From Limnobacter olei (GTDB taxonomy: Bacteria; Pseudomonadota; Gammaproteobacteria; Burkholderiales; Burkholderiaceae_B), in NCBI RefSeq assembly GCF_029087225.1, contig NZ_JARFJD010000002.1, positions 124,001-188,000 on the forward strand: 64,000 nt of DNA, given 5' to 3'. A model generated the notes under the pieces. It saw only the letters and a list, made by a program, of their open reading frames with translations, was not told the origin of the DNA and searched no databases. Shown piece by piece: positions 8,831 to 18,489 of the stretch (its first letter is position 1; each line of letters starts with the position of its first letter). A program made the translations under genes and the position numbers.

Positions 8831-11239
8831 TCAGGCGGCTTTCGCCAGTTTCAAATCAGCGGCTTGTGCTTTCTCTTGTCGCACTTCACCCATCACAAAC
8901 CTCGGTTTGAATACGACACACCAAGCCGGCACAATCAACATGGCGGCGATGGCATTCACAATCAGCATGAAACTCAGCAGCACAGCGGCGTCAGACTGGA
9001 ATCGGAGATCGGACATGAAAATCCACAACACCACACCCGCGATCAGCGTGGCGGCAGTGAAGCTGACGGCATAACCTGTGGAGGCCACGGCATTGATCAC
9101 GGCTTGTTTGATGTTTTTGACAACGTGCATTTCTTCACGAATACGGTCCATGAAATACACGGCATAGTCGATACCGACACCTACACCCACCGCAATGACA
9201 GGCACTGTATTCACGCTGATGCCGATACCAAATGCACCCATGTAGGCGTAGGTCATTAGCGTGGCAAACAGCATTGGCATAATCATTAACCAGCCGGCAT
9301 GAACCGAGCGGTAATACACCATGACCAGCGTGAAGGCCATGATCATTACGGCAGGAATAATAATCATGTGGTCGGTGTGCAAAGCCTGGTTGGCTGCGGC
9401 TGTCACGCCAATAATTCCGCCACCCAGTTCAATGGTCAGCCCAGGTACCTCGGCTTCAGCAATGCGCTTTCCTTCCTCAGCCAAAGCAACAATGCGGTTG
9501 ATGGTGCTGGCCTTGTGGTCTTTGTAGTAAAAAACCATATTGGCTTCGTTTTCGTCGGGCGTAACAAACTCTTTCAGCGCACCGGGAATCGGGCTTGACA
9601 CCTGGTAGGCGAACATCAATCCGCCCACCTCAGCTTCGTTGTCGGGCAACTGCGCCCAACGGGGATCATCGTTGTGCAACAATCGGTTCACCACTCGAAC
9701 CACGCCGGGGATGGCTTTGGTGCCACCAAGCTCAGGGTCGCTTAGCATGTGTGCCTGAAACTTTTCAATCGCTGCCATCACTTCAGGGCGCTTGATACCA
9801 CCCTTCTCTGCCGTGCGCGCCAGCACATGCAATTCCTCCGAACCTGGGAACAAATCATTTATCGCTTTGGTGCCCAGGTTGTAGTCGTGATCACGGTTCA
9901 GAATAGGCGAGCCTGGTTCAGATTCACCCATTTGCACGTCTTTCACGTAATACAAACCCGCTGCTGAAAATGCCACGGTGGCGATCAACACAGTGAGTGC
10001 ACCATTGAAACGCGCCACGGTTTTGCTGGTGATACTACCCAGCGCATCACGAATACCCTGGTTTTCGTTTTTGGTATTTTTGGGCTGGGGAAGAATGGTC
10101 AACGCCAGTGGCACCATGAAGTGCACTGTGAAAATGACCGAGAAGCCCCAGAAGCCGGCTGCGATACCAAGCTTGTAATTGAACGGTGCAGCACCCAGCA
10201 CCAGCACGGCAATACCCAAGGCATCCACAGTAATCGCCAGCGAGCCTGGGCGGAACAGAGCCTCGAGCGCATTGCGTGCAGCCTTTTTTCCGTTCTTTAC
10301 AATGGCCAGTTCTTCGTAGTAGCGCACCACCAACTGCACACCGTGCGAAGTGGCACGCGCAGCGATCAGAAAAGGAATCGGCAAAGACAATGGCTCAAGG
10401 TTGATACCCACCATGGCCATGAAACCCAAACCCCAAATCGATGACAAAGCGATTCCCAACAAAGGCAATGCAATGCCGTAGAAGCGCCGGAAATAAACAA
10501 TCAGCAACAGCGTGAGCAAGGCCAAGGTGTAGGCCATAATGGCCACCAATTGATCCAGATAGGTGTAAACCCAACCGGTGAGCACAGGGTTACCCGTGGT
10601 GTATAAATTGTGTTTGTCGTCCGTCAACTCGCTGCGCAGTTGCATCAGCGCACTGAATGTTTTCTCGTAATCAATATCGCCTTCGTTGAGCTGCGCTTTG
10701 ATCAGGGCGGCCTTCATGTCAGGCGACACCAACAAACCATAAATGGTGGGGTTAGCTGTTACATCTTTCTGCAATTGCTTCAGTTGGGCATCACTTAACT
10801 CGCCATTGTTGCTGTCGTAGAAGGTATCGGAAAGAAAGGCGCCGGTTTCATCCAGATAAATTTTTCGGGAAGAACGATGTGTCAAGCTGCTCACCAAGTT
10901 GTGGTTCACGCTCGGCAAGTTGTCCACACCTTGTGTGGCTTTCTCAATCAGCCTTAAAGTGTCGTTATTGAAAATCGTGCCCTCTTTCACCTCCACCGCC
11001 ATCACCACCATGTTGGCGCCACCGAAGTTTTCCTTCAGTTGGTTGTAAGTTTTGATGTAGGGATGGTTTTGGGGTAACAAGTCCGAGAAATCGGAGTACA
11101 CCTTCAGTTGCGGAATGGCAGCCGCAAAACCCAAAGTCACCAGCATGATCATGCCCAGTACGATTTTGGGGTTGGCAAACAGCCACTCTTCAGCGCGAAT
11201 AATTTGAGCGATCAAACGATCGGCGAAAGACTTGATCAT
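8831..11239 (-). CDS. RND-superfamily (MMPL-type) transporter
   Basis: An 802-residue inner-membrane protein of the MMPL/HpnN branch of the RND superfamily: one N-terminal membrane segment (about 20-45), a periplasmic domain starting with the S-D-F-S-D-L-L-P motif, then a block of five membrane helices, and a repeat of the same plan in the second half. Proteins of this branch usually move hydrophobic molecules (hopanoids, lipids, sterol-like compounds) from the inner membrane. It lies in a run with DUF1302 and DUF1329 genes and starts inside the end of the Ycf48-like gene (ATGA overlap at 11236-11239), which implies translational coupling. No membrane-fusion protein or TolC gene is adjacent, as expected for this branch. 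The substrate is unknown. Confidence 0.9.
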   Translation of the reverse strand: MIKSFADRLIAQIIRAEEWLFANPKIVLGMIMLVTLGFAAAIPQLKVYSDFSDLLPQNHPYIKTYNQLKENFGGANMVVMAVEVKEGTIFNNDTLRLIEKATQGVDNLPSVNHNLVSSLTHRSSRKIYLDETGAFLSDTFYDSNNGELSDAQLKQLQKDVTANPTIYGLLVSPDMKAALIKAQLNEGDIDYEKTFSALMQLRSELTDDKHNLYTTGNPVLTGWVYTYLDQLVAIMAYTLALLTLLLIVYFRRFYGIALPLLGIALSSIWGLGFMAMVGINLEPLSLPIPFLIAARATSHGVQLVVRYYEELAIVKNGKKAARNALEALFRPGSLAITVDALGIAVLVLGAAPFNYKLGIAAGFWGFSVIFTVHFMVPLALTILPQPKNTKNENQGIRDALGSITSKTVARFNGALTVLIATVAFSAAGLYYVKDVQMGESEPGSPILNRDHDYNLGTKAINDLFPGSEELHVLARTAEKGGIKRPEVMAAIEKFQAHMLSDPELGGTKAIPGVVRVVNRLLHNDDPRWAQLPDNEAEVGGLMFAYQVSSPIPGALKEFVTPDENEANMVFYYKDHKASTINRIVALAEEGKRIAEAEVPGLTIELGGGIIGVTAAANQALHTDHMIIIPAVMIMAFTLVMVYYRSVHAGWLMIMPMLFATLMTYAYMGAFGIGISVNTVPVIAVGVGVGIDYAVYFMDRIREEMHVVKNIKQAVINAVASTGYAVSFTAATLIAGVVLWIFMSDLRFQSDAAVLLSFMLIVNAIAAMLIVPAWCVVFKPRFVMGEVRQEKAQAADLKLAKAA

Positions 11240-12240
11240 GATGGGTCCGCCTGACTTGAATTGGAACTTTGAACCGTGCGAAGCAAGCCGCCTGGGCCGC
11301 CCACAACAATAGATTGATTACCTGACACAGCAGCGCCAAGGAAGGACAACACGGGGCGGTCATAGGCTACGTTCACCCATTGATCACCTTCTAGCTTCGC
11401 CAGCGTGCCATTGGCACCCACACCATGTGGAAACCCTGCGTGCATGAAAAGGCGATACAACGGAGCCTCCGTGGTGTTCACCAGGCGCGCCCAAGTCACC
11501 CCGCCATCCGTGGTTTTCAATACCTGACCTGCCAGGCCACTTGCATAGCCTGTGGAGGGATCAGAGAACAACGCGTCGTAGGTGTAGAAATCACCGGCGA
11601 TCGGTTCGCCGCGCTGCCAGGTTTGGCCCCCATCAACGGTAAACGCCAGCATGCCGAACTCACCAAAAGCGATGCCGTGCGTATCGCTGGTGAAAGCCAG
11701 TGCCGTGAACTGTGCATCTTCATCGAAGCTGACCACGCGCCAGCTTTTGCCCTGATCGGTGGAGTTGATCAGGTTGGAACCAGAACCAACCACCCACAAA
11801 CCACTGCTGTGGCACTCAATTGCCACCGGGCTGGAGGGCTTTTCGAATTTGGTAGGCAGCCAGTCTTTAAAATCGCCTGATGAAGTCCATACCGTGTTGT
11901 ACACATCGAGCATGGCAGCGCTGCCATCGGGACAAAAAGTGGAATCAATGAACGAAGCGGTGTCCGATACCTGCTTGCGGGTCCACGTATTACCAGCGTC
12001 GGTAGACACAGTCACAACACCGGTTTGCGTACCACCCAACACGGTTGTGCCGGAAGCGCTCAAGGTTTGAATAACCTCAAAACGTTCAACAGTTTTTGGG
12101 GGTGGCGCTGAATTACTGCCGGATTGAACCGCGCTGTCAGCACAAGCGCTCAACAGCGCAGCACTGACCACTGCAAGCAGTGCCAAGCTAATTGTTGATT
12201 TTTTTAGGCGCAAAGGCGCCCCTGAATACTGAATATTCAC
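11236..12240 (-). CDS. Ycf48-like beta-propeller lipoprotein
   Basis: A 334-residue protein starting with GTG (12240) behind AGGAG. The N-terminus has a signal peptide with a lipobox L-L-S-A-C (cysteine near residue 32), so a lipoprotein is likely. The rest contains repeated blades with the T-x-D-x-G-x-T-W pattern (for example S-T-D-A-G-N-T-W and T-T-D-G-G-V-T-W), typical of Ycf48/BNR-like propellers. Such genes are commonly adjacent to DUF1302/DUF1329/RND genes; they are not photosynthetic here. It overlaps the RND gene by 4 bases and follows the tautomerase gene by 87 bases, so it is probably read from the same promoter as the lower meta pathway. Confidence 0.87.
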   Translation of the reverse strand: MNIQYSGAPLRLKKSTISLALLAVVSAALLSACADSAVQSGSNSAPPPKTVERFEVIQTLSASGTTVLGGTQTGVVTVSTDAGNTWTRKQVSDTASFIDSTFCPDGSAAMLDVYNTVWTSSGDFKDWLPTKFEKPSSPVAIECHSSGLWVVGSGSNLINSTDQGKSWRVVSFDEDAQFTALAFTSDTHGIAFGEFGMLAFTVDGGQTWQRGEPIAGDFYTYDALFSDPSTGYASGLAGQVLKTTDGGVTWARLVNTTEAPLYRLFMHAGFPHGVGANGTLAKLEGDQWVNVAYDRPVLSFLGAAVSGNQSIVVGGPGGLLRTVQSSNSSQADPS

Positions 12241-12327
12241 AATGTCTCCTGCCTTCTCTGTTTGGCAAATGAAAAGCTGCTGTGGTTTTTATGTGCAGCT
12301 GGAATGCGAACGGTTTATCTCACTGGC

Positions 12328-12519
12328 TTATCGCCCCCGGTCTTTTGCAGACACGCCTGCAATGCCCCAATTGGTGCTGGGTACTTCAATAATCTGAACC
12401 CGCACCGCTTCAATCGGTGCACCCACAGCCTCAACCAAGGCCTGGGTCACCTTCTCAATCACTGCACGTTTTTGCTCTTCCGTGCGTCCTTCAATCAAAT
12501 TGATTTGTGCAAATGGCAT
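12328..12519 (-). CDS. dmpI: 4-oxalocrotonate tautomerase
   Basis: Converts 4-oxalocrotonate from the enol to the keto form in the 4-oxalocrotonate branch of catechol meta-cleavage. The start at 12519 is chosen over one five codons upstream because removal of this Met exposes Pro1, the catalytic base. In mature numbering Arg11 and Arg39 are present; the position of the usual active-site Phe50 is Trp50, a conservative aromatic exchange. The 62-residue mature chain matches the family. GAGGG lies upstream, and the gene follows the decarboxylase by 11 bases. Confidence 0.94.
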   Translation of the reverse strand: MPFAQINLIEGRTEEQKRAVIEKVTQALVEAVGAPIEAVRVQIIEVPSTNWGIAGVSAKDRGR

Positions 12520-12530
12520 GGTGTGCGCCC

Positions 12531-13319
12531 TCACTCAAAACGCAGGCCGACCTGGCCCAAACCCTGCACATGCAAGGTGACGTTGTCGCCAGCTTCCACG
12601 GCTACGGCCTCGGTAATGCCGCCCGACAAAATCAGCGACCCTGCCGGCACATACTGATCGCGCTTGGCCAGTTCATTGGCCAACATGGCAATGGCTGCTG
12701 CCGGGTGACCCACCACAGCAGCACCGGCACCGAAAGCAACCGGTACACCGTTTTTCTCCAGCACAATGCCAGTGGTTTTCAGGTCCATGCCATCAACTGG
12801 CTTCATGGTGCCGCCCACCACGAAACGCGACGCCGAGGTGTTGTCGGCAATCACGCTTTTCAAATCGAATTTGAAATCCCGGTAACGCGAGTCAATCACT
12901 TCAATGGCGGGCATTACAAAATCGGTGGCCGCCAGCACGGTTGCAATGTTGCAACCGGGGCCACGCAAATCGGTCTTGGTCACAAATGCAATTTCAGGTT
13001 CCACCTTGGGATGGATCAGCTCCTTTACCTTCACAGCCGAACCTTCGGGCACGCTGAAATAATCAGCCAGAAAACCGAACACCGGTGTGTTCACACCCAT
13101 TTGCTTCATTTTGGAATGCGAGGTCAAACCAGCTTTCAAGCCCACAATTCGAACACCACGGCGTTCTTTGCGAGCGCGTATTTCGTCCTGAATGGCATAG
13201 GCATCGTCCCAATCCATATCGGGGTGATCATCGGTAATTTTCACTACATCATGCGCATTCAGTTCTGCGCTTTCCAGGTGCTCTGCCAGTGCAGAAATAG
13301 TTTTCTTGTCAAGCTTCAT
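12531..13319 (-). CDS. dmpH: 4-oxalocrotonate decarboxylase
   Basis: A 262-residue member of the fumarylacetoacetate-hydrolase-like hydratase/decarboxylase family that decarboxylates 2-oxo-3-hexenedioate to 2-hydroxypenta-2,4-dienoate, working as a complex with the hydratase DmpE. The metal-binding acidic segment V-E-P-E-I-A-F and the G-G-T-M-K-P segment are recognisable. It is paralogous to the hydratase at 15303-16085; the assignment of each rests on order in the operon (aldolase-decarboxylase-tautomerase) and on sequence resemblance to XylI/DmpH. Its ATG overlaps the aldolase stop by 4 bases. Confidence 0.9.
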   Translation of the reverse strand: MKLDKKTISALAEHLESAELNAHDVVKITDDHPDMDWDDAYAIQDEIRARKERRGVRIVGLKAGLTSHSKMKQMGVNTPVFGFLADYFSVPEGSAVKVKELIHPKVEPEIAFVTKTDLRGPGCNIATVLAATDFVMPAIEVIDSRYRDFKFDLKSVIADNTSASRFVVGGTMKPVDGMDLKTTGIVLEKNGVPVAFGAGAAVVGHPAAAIAMLANELAKRDQYVPAGSLILSGGITEAVAVEAGDNVTLHVQGLGQVGLRFE

Positions 13320-14344
13320 GCTGCACTCCTTGCGCGGGCCATGGTGATGGCGGTGTCTTCAATCATGTCTTCCTGACCACCCACCATGCCGCGTCGGCCC
13401 AGCTCCACCAGAATTTCACGGGCGCTGATGCCATACTTTTTCTCGGCACGCTTGGCAAACAAGAGGAAACTGGAATACACGCCGGCATATCCCAAAGTCA
13501 TGGAGTCGCGATCAATACGAATGGGGTGATCCATGATGGGCACCACCAGGTCTTCAGCCACATCGGAAATCTTGAATACATCCACACCGGTTTTGATGCC
13601 CATGCGTTCACACACCGCCACCAACACTTCCATTGGGGTGTTACCAGCGCCAGCTCCCAAACCCGCTGCGGCTGCATCGATTCGTCGCGCACCCGCGCGA
13701 ATGGCTTCAATGGAATTGGATACACCCATGGACAGGTTGTGGTGGCCATGAAAACCAATCTCGGTCTCTGGCTTCAATGCCTGGCGCACCGCGCTGATTT
13801 TCTCGTACACGTCCTCCGGGAGCATGTAACCAGCGGAGTCGGTCACATAAATGCAGTTGGCACCGTAACCCTCCATCAACTTCGCTTGCTCAATCAGTTT
13901 GTCCGCACCGGCCATGTGGGCCATCATCAGAAAACCGACTGTGTCCATGTCCAGCTTGCGGGCATAGGTAATGTGCTGCTCGCTCACATCAGCTTCAGTG
14001 CAATGGGTGGCCACACGAATGGTGTGCACGCCAAGGTCTTTCGCCATTTTCAAATGATCCACCGTGCCAATGCCCGGCAACAACAAAGCCGACACCTTGG
14101 CCTGCTTCATCGCGGGAATCACAGCGCTCAAATACTCTTCATCGCTGTGTGCAGGAAAACCATAATTCACAGACGATCCTCCCAAGCCATCGCCATGGGT
14201 CACTTCAATCAGTGGCACGCCGGCTTCATCCAGCCCTTTGGAAATGCTCAGCATTTGTTCCAGGCTCATCAAGTGGCGCTTGGGGTGCATGCCATCGCGA
14301 AGCGTCATGTCATGCACTTTGATTTCAATTCCTTTCAAGCTCAT
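13316..14344 (-). CDS. dmpG: 4-hydroxy-2-oxovalerate aldolase
   Basis: A 342-residue class II (divalent-metal) aldolase that splits 4-hydroxy-2-oxovalerate into pyruvate and acetaldehyde and channels acetaldehyde to its partner dehydrogenase DmpF. The N-terminal [10 protein letters not shown] motif holds the catalytic Arg and metal-binding Asp; G-F-H-G-H-H-N provides the metal-ligand histidines. The length matches DmpG (345). The gene follows dmpF by 11 bases and overlaps dmpH by 4, fitting a translationally coupled operon. Confidence 0.95.
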   Translation of the reverse strand: MSLKGIEIKVHDMTLRDGMHPKRHLMSLEQMLSISKGLDEAGVPLIEVTHGDGLGGSSVNYGFPAHSDEEYLSAVIPAMKQAKVSALLLPGIGTVDHLKMAKDLGVHTIRVATHCTEADVSEQHITYARKLDMDTVGFLMMAHMAGADKLIEQAKLMEGYGANCIYVTDSAGYMLPEDVYEKISAVRQALKPETEIGFHGHHNLSMGVSNSIEAIRAGARRIDAAAAGLGAGAGNTPMEVLVAVCERMGIKTGVDVFKISDVAEDLVVPIMDHPIRIDRDSMTLGYAGVYSSFLLFAKRAEKKYGISAREILVELGRRGMVGGQEDMIEDTAITMARARSAA

Positions 14345-14355
14345 GGTGATTCTCC

Positions 14356-15273
14356 TTACGCGTTCACGGTGGGTTCAAGGGTCAGCTTGCCGCTGAGAAT
14401 TTCTTCGGCAAACATTTCAGCAGTGCGGGCGGCGGCGGCGGTCATGATGTCCAGGTTGCCGGCGTACTTCGGCAGGTAGTCACCCAAGCCTTCCACCTGC
14501 ATGAACACCGACACGCGGTTGCCGTCAAACACAGGGCCGTTCACCAGCGTGTAGCCGGGTACGTATTTCTGCACTTCCTTGATCATGTCGTGAACCGACT
14601 TGGTAATTGCTTCCTGATCAGGTGTGCCCTCCACCAAGCAATGCACGGTGTCACGCATGATCAGGGGCGGTTCAGCCGGGTTGATGATGATGATGGCTTT
14701 ACCCTTTTTGGCACCGCCCACCTTTTCAACAGCAGCTGCTGTGGTGCGGGTAAATTCATCAATGTTTTTGCGGGTGCCTGGGCCTACGGATTTCGACGAC
14801 ACCGTGGCCACAATTTCGCCGTAGCTGACTGGTTGAACACGCGATACGGCATACACCATGGGTATGGTCGCCTGGCCACCGCAAGTCACCATGTTCACGT
14901 TCATTTCACGCTTGCCTACATGCTCCTTCAAATTAACCGGGGGTACACAAAAAGGTCCAACCGCTGCGGGCGTGAGGTCGATCATTAACACACCCAGTTC
15001 ATTCAGCTTTCGACTGTTCTCGGCATGCACATAAGCACTGGTGGCATCGAATGCGATTTGCACACCATCTGCTTCCACATGCGGCAGCAAACCATCCACA
15101 CCCTCAGCGGTTGTTTTAATACCCATTTCACGCGCACGTTTCAAGCCGTCGGATTCGGGGTCAATCCCCACCATCCACACAGGCTCCAGCACACTGCTGC
15201 GTTTCAGCTTCATTAAGAGATCGGTTCCAATATTGCCGGGACCAATCAGTGCGCATTTGATCTTTTTCATCAT
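14356..15273 (-). CDS. dmpF: Acetaldehyde dehydrogenase (acylating)
   Basis: Oxidises acetaldehyde to acetyl-CoA with NAD+, in a bifunctional complex with DmpG. The N-terminal Rossmann motif G-P-G-N-I-G is at about residues 11-16 and the catalytic cysteine is C131 in the V-T-C-G-G-Q segment. The 305 residues compare with 312 in DmpF. Two adjacent ATG codons (15273 and 15270) are both compatible with the AAGGAA upstream. Placed between the hydratase and aldolase genes, as in all dmp/xyl-type meta operons. Confidence 0.95.
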   Translation of the reverse strand: MMKKIKCALIGPGNIGTDLLMKLKRSSVLEPVWMVGIDPESDGLKRAREMGIKTTAEGVDGLLPHVEADGVQIAFDATSAYVHAENSRKLNELGVLMIDLTPAAVGPFCVPPVNLKEHVGKREMNVNMVTCGGQATIPMVYAVSRVQPVSYGEIVATVSSKSVGPGTRKNIDEFTRTTAAAVEKVGGAKKGKAIIIINPAEPPLIMRDTVHCLVEGTPDQEAITKSVHDMIKEVQKYVPGYTLVNGPVFDGNRVSVFMQVEGLGDYLPKYAGNLDIMTAAAARTAEMFAEEILSGKLTLEPTVNA

Positions 15274-15302
15274 CGAATTCCTTTTGCGTTTTGCGTTGTA
15301 AC

Positions 15303-16085
15303 TTACGCGAAGCGAACAGAGCAGTTGCCAATGCCACCAATCGACATGTGCAGCGAATCGCCTGCCTTCACGGGAATGAGTGCTGCCAGAGAACCTGACA
15401 GAATAATTTCACCTGCCTTCAAGCCAATGCCTAATCGGCCCAGCGTATTGGTCAGCCAAACAATCGCATTCACTGGGTGCCCAAGTGCAGCAGCGCCAGC
15501 GCCAGTGCCCACGATGTCGCCATTTTTTTGCAGTACCATTCCGCAAGTAAACAGGTCCACTTTACGAGGATCTACAACCCGGTCACCCAACACAATCGCA
15601 CCGCAAGAGGCGTTGTCGGCCACGGTGTCTTGAATCTTGATTTTCCAATCAGCGATGCGTGAATCCACGATTTCGAAACAGGCCATCACGCCTTCTGTTG
15701 CCGCCAGCACATCGGCGGCGGTTACTCCGGGGCCCATCAAATCGCGTTTCATCAAGAATGCGATTTCACCTTCAGCACGCGGTTGAATCAGGCTGGCCGC
15801 CTCGATGGCCTCGCCTTCGTTGTACACCATGCCATTGAGCAGGTAGCCAAAGTCGGGTTGGTGCACATTCAGCATGTTCATCACGGCGGCACTGGTCACG
15901 CCAATTTTTTTACCAATCACGTGCTCGCCATTGTCCAAGCGTCGCGCAATCATCCTCTGTTGAATGTGATAGGCGTCTTCAATCGTGATATCGAAACCAC
16001 GGCTGGTCAGCGGAGCAATGGTGTGCCGTTGGGTCAATGCGTTGTAAAGTTCATCGCCCAAGTCGCGAATTTGAGTAGCGTTCAT
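15303..16085 (-). CDS. dmpE: 2-hydroxypenta-2,4-dienoate hydratase (2-keto-4-pentenoate hydratase)
   Basis: A 260-residue hydratase that adds water to 2-hydroxypenta-2,4-dienoate, giving 4-hydroxy-2-oxovalerate. It carries the family segments G-K-K-I-G-V-T-S and A-E-G-E-I-A-F (metal-binding glutamates), and [10 protein letters not shown] before the C-terminus. It resembles the decarboxylase downstream, and the two enzymes act together. The gene is 5 bases after the hydrolase gene. Confidence 0.92.
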   Translation of the reverse strand: MNATQIRDLGDELYNALTQRHTIAPLTSRGFDITIEDAYHIQQRMIARRLDNGEHVIGKKIGVTSAAVMNMLNVHQPDFGYLLNGMVYNEGEAIEAASLIQPRAEGEIAFLMKRDLMGPGVTAADVLAATEGVMACFEIVDSRIADWKIKIQDTVADNASCGAIVLGDRVVDPRKVDLFTCGMVLQKNGDIVGTGAGAAALGHPVNAIVWLTNTLGRLGIGLKAGEIILSGSLAALIPVKAGDSLHMSIGGIGNCSVRFA

Positions 16086-16090
16086 TTGCT

Positions 16091-16921
16091 TTAAGCCTCT
16101 TGCAGGAAGTCGGTCACCAAGCGCTCAAAGCGCGCAGCGTGTTCAATCTGGGTCCAGTGCCCGCACTTGCCATAAACATGCAGTTGCGAATCCACAATCA
16201 TTTCGTGCAGGCACAGCGAAGTACTCAACGGAATGACCTGATCATCCCGGCCATGCACAATCAAAGTGCTTTTCTTCAGTGCGCGAATATCACTTTCATG
16301 ACTGGCCATGGCATCAACCCACCGCTGTCGTGGTGCCGGGAACATGGCTGAGAAGCTTTCCTGAAAACCGGGGCGAATGCTGGCCTGAAAACGCAACTGA
16401 GCCAGTTCATCGTTCACAAGGCCACGGTCGTATGCGAAGTAATCCATAATGCGACGCATATTCTCGAATGACGGCTGGTAACCCCACACTGCATCCAGTC
16501 CCTCAGTAATCGGGAATGGCACGCCTACACTACCCATCAACACCAGCTTACGAACACGACTGGGGTGGCGAATCGCCAGCGCCAGCGCTACAGCGCCACC
16601 AAACGAGTTACCAATCAAATCGGTTTGTTCCATGTTCAGTGCGTCCATCACGCCTACCGCATGGGCCACCCAGTTGTCCAGGTTGTATTGGTAGCCTTGG
16701 CGGCGCTCAGTGAAACCGAAGCCCACCATGTCTGGGGCCACCACACGGAATTGTTTTGCAAAACCGGGTATCACCAAGCGCCAGTTCGCCCAAGCCGAAA
16801 CACCGGGGCCCGAACCATGAATCAACATCAGGTTGGTGCCCTGGCCTTGATCGTGATAATTCGTTTGAAGGCCGTTGGCCTCAATGCTCAATCCAATTTC
16901 TGGTGAAGCGGGTGCGTTCAT
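16091..16921 (-). CDS. dmpD: 2-hydroxymuconic semialdehyde hydrolase
   Basis: Alpha/beta hydrolase (276 residues) of the C-C bond-hydrolase type, acting on 2-hydroxymuconic semialdehyde or, better, on ring-fission products of 3-substituted catechols (ketones). The oxyanion segment H-G-S-G-P-G, the nucleophile elbow G-N-S-F-G-G, the acid D in G-R-D-D-Q-V and the base H in C-G-H-W-T are all present. Presence of both hydrolase and dehydrogenase branches suggests use of substituted as well as plain phenols. Ten bases separate it from dmpC. Confidence 0.94.
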   Translation of the reverse strand: MNAPASPEIGLSIEANGLQTNYHDQGQGTNLMLIHGSGPGVSAWANWRLVIPGFAKQFRVVAPDMVGFGFTERRQGYQYNLDNWVAHAVGVMDALNMEQTDLIGNSFGGAVALALAIRHPSRVRKLVLMGSVGVPFPITEGLDAVWGYQPSFENMRRIMDYFAYDRGLVNDELAQLRFQASIRPGFQESFSAMFPAPRQRWVDAMASHESDIRALKKSTLIVHGRDDQVIPLSTSLCLHEMIVDSQLHVYGKCGHWTQIEHAARFERLVTDFLQEA

Positions 16922-16931
16922 CGTGGACTCC

Positions 16932-18386
16932 TTACAGCTTCACGCAAATGTTTTTCAGCTCGGTGTAAAACTCCAGCGAGTGCACACCCCCTTCGCGGCC
17001 AATACCCGATTGCTTGGCACCACCAAACGGTGTGCGCAAATCTCGCAGAAACCAACTGTTTACCCAAGCCAAACCCACTTCAATCGATGCGGCTACTCTG
17101 TGCGCTTTGGCCAGGTTCTGGGTCCACACCGCAGTGGATAGGCCATACACATTGTTATTCGCACGGGCCACCACTTCTTCCTCGGAATCAAAGGGGGCAA
17201 TATGGCAGCAGGGCCCAAAAATTTCCTCCACACACACCGCTGCGTCGTCGTCCAGCCCGGTCCAGATGGTGGGTTGCACCCAGGCGCCGTTGTTCAACTC
17301 GCCGGGCATCTCAAACGCATTACCACCTGTAACCACAGTTGCACCCTGCTCTACCGCCTTGCGGTAAAAGCCCAGCACTTTCTCGCGGTGTTCTTGAGAA
17401 ATCACTGGGCCAATGCCTGTGTCGTTGTGCTCTGGCAGTCCAGGCTTCAGGCTTTCCGCGCCCTTCTTCATGGCGGCCACAAATTTGTCGAAAATCGGGC
17501 GTTCCACATATACGCGTTCGGTGCCCAAACACACCTGCCCGCTGTTGGCAAACACCGAGCGCATGGTGCCTTCAATGGCGGCATCAAAGTCACAATCCGC
17601 GAACACGATGGCGGCATTCTTGCCACCCATTTCAAGGCTGACTGGGCGCGCGCCCTGCGCAGCCGCTTTCATGATGGCTGCGCCGGTGCGTGTTTCGCCA
17701 GTGAAAGTAATTGCATTCACATCGGGGTGGGTAGTCACGAACTCACCTGCGGAATCCGGACCAAAGCCATGAACCACGTTGTACACGCCTGGTGGTACGC
17801 CCACCTTGTTCATCACCTCGCCCAACAGTGCAGCAGTTTGCGGCGTTTCCTCGGAGGGCTTCACCACCACGGTGTTGCCACAGGCCAGCGCAGGGCCCAC
17901 TTTCCAGGTCATCAACAACAACGGGAGGTTCCAGGGACAAATCACGCCTACTACACCAACCGGGCGACGAATTGAATAGTTCAACGCACCACGTTCATCC
18001 GGAGTGGCCATCTCAAAGCATTCTGTGGGCACATTCTTGATGGTGTCGGCGAATACCTTGAAATTGGCCGCCCCGCGGGGAATATCAATGTGACTGGCCA
18101 GGCTCATCGGTTTACCAGTGTCGGCAACCTCAGCCTGCAAAAAGTCATCGAAGCGGCGATTGATTTCATCGGCTACGGCGTACAACATTTGCACACGGTC
18201 GGCCACGGGCATCCTGCCCCATGGGCCTTTCAATGCTGCCTTGGCTGCGGCTACAGCATCATTCACCTGCGCGCGGCCAGCTTCATGCACCTGCGCAATC
18301 ACCGCGTTGTTCAAGGGCGAGTGCTTTGGAAATGTGTTTCCCGTTGCCACGAATTCCCCGTTGATGAAGTTCAAGACTTCTTTCAT
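16932..18386 (-). CDS. dmpC: 2-hydroxymuconic semialdehyde dehydrogenase
   Basis: NAD+-dependent aldehyde dehydrogenase (484 residues; XylG 486) oxidising the ring-fission product of catechol to 4-oxalocrotonate. The Glu in S-L-E-M-G-G-K and the catalytic Cys (about residue 285, in G-Q-V-C-L-G) are present. The start at 18386 follows an AAGGAAG ribosome site; an upstream in-frame start at 18452 would lie within the -35 element of the inferred promoter and adds a non-homologous stretch. First gene of the minus-strand lower-pathway operon. Confidence 0.95.
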   Translation of the reverse strand: MKEVLNFINGEFVATGNTFPKHSPLNNAVIAQVHEAGRAQVNDAVAAAKAALKGPWGRMPVADRVQMLYAVADEINRRFDDFLQAEVADTGKPMSLASHIDIPRGAANFKVFADTIKNVPTECFEMATPDERGALNYSIRRPVGVVGVICPWNLPLLLMTWKVGPALACGNTVVVKPSEETPQTAALLGEVMNKVGVPPGVYNVVHGFGPDSAGEFVTTHPDVNAITFTGETRTGAAIMKAAAQGARPVSLEMGGKNAAIVFADCDFDAAIEGTMRSVFANSGQVCLGTERVYVERPIFDKFVAAMKKGAESLKPGLPEHNDTGIGPVISQEHREKVLGFYRKAVEQGATVVTGGNAFEMPGELNNGAWVQPTIWTGLDDDAAVCVEEIFGPCCHIAPFDSEEEVVARANNNVYGLSTAVWTQNLAKAHRVAASIEVGLAWVNSWFLRDLRTPFGGAKQSGIGREGGVHSLEFYTELKNICVKL

Positions 18387-18423
18387 TGCATTCTTCCTTG
18401 CCAATCGATTAAACCATGAACAA

Positions 18424-18452
18424 ACGATAAAACTTATTTTTCTCGACGTCAA
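18424..18452 (-). promoter_or_regulatory. Candidate sigma-70 promoter of the lower meta operon
   Basis: On the minus strand, TTGACG (18447-18452) and TATCGT (18424-18429) are separated by exactly 17 bases. The -10 lies about 38 bases ahead of the dmpC start. No -24/-12 sigma-54 element is seen here, so the lower pathway appears to be controlled differently from the phenol hydroxylase operon. Sequence-based prediction only. Confidence 0.6.
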
Positions 18453-18484
18453 TATATTTTCTCGAGAAAATTATTTTTCTTCGA
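18436..18484. promoter_or_regulatory. Candidate operator array for the divergent GntR regulator
   Basis: The centre is a perfect 16-bp palindrome, ATTTTCTCGAGAAAAT (18456-18471). On both sides lie related half-sites: ATTTTTCTCGA (18436-18446) and ATTTTTCTTCGA (18473-18484). The array lies between the two divergent promoters and abuts or overlaps both -35 elements, where a repressor could block both directions. Binding by the adjacent GntR protein is inferred. Confidence 0.6.
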
Positions 18485-18489
18485 CAATA

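Noticed and set aside
7704-9259. Several plus-strand frames (up to 248 codons) opposite DUF1302 and the RND gene
   Set aside because: Antisense by-products of GC-biased third codon positions; His/Cys-rich nonsense composition and no domains.
13526-14479. 317-codon plus-strand frame opposite the 4-hydroxy-2-oxovalerate aldolase gene
   Set aside because: Overlaps a complete, motif-bearing aldolase; composition is typical of a reverse-strand shadow.
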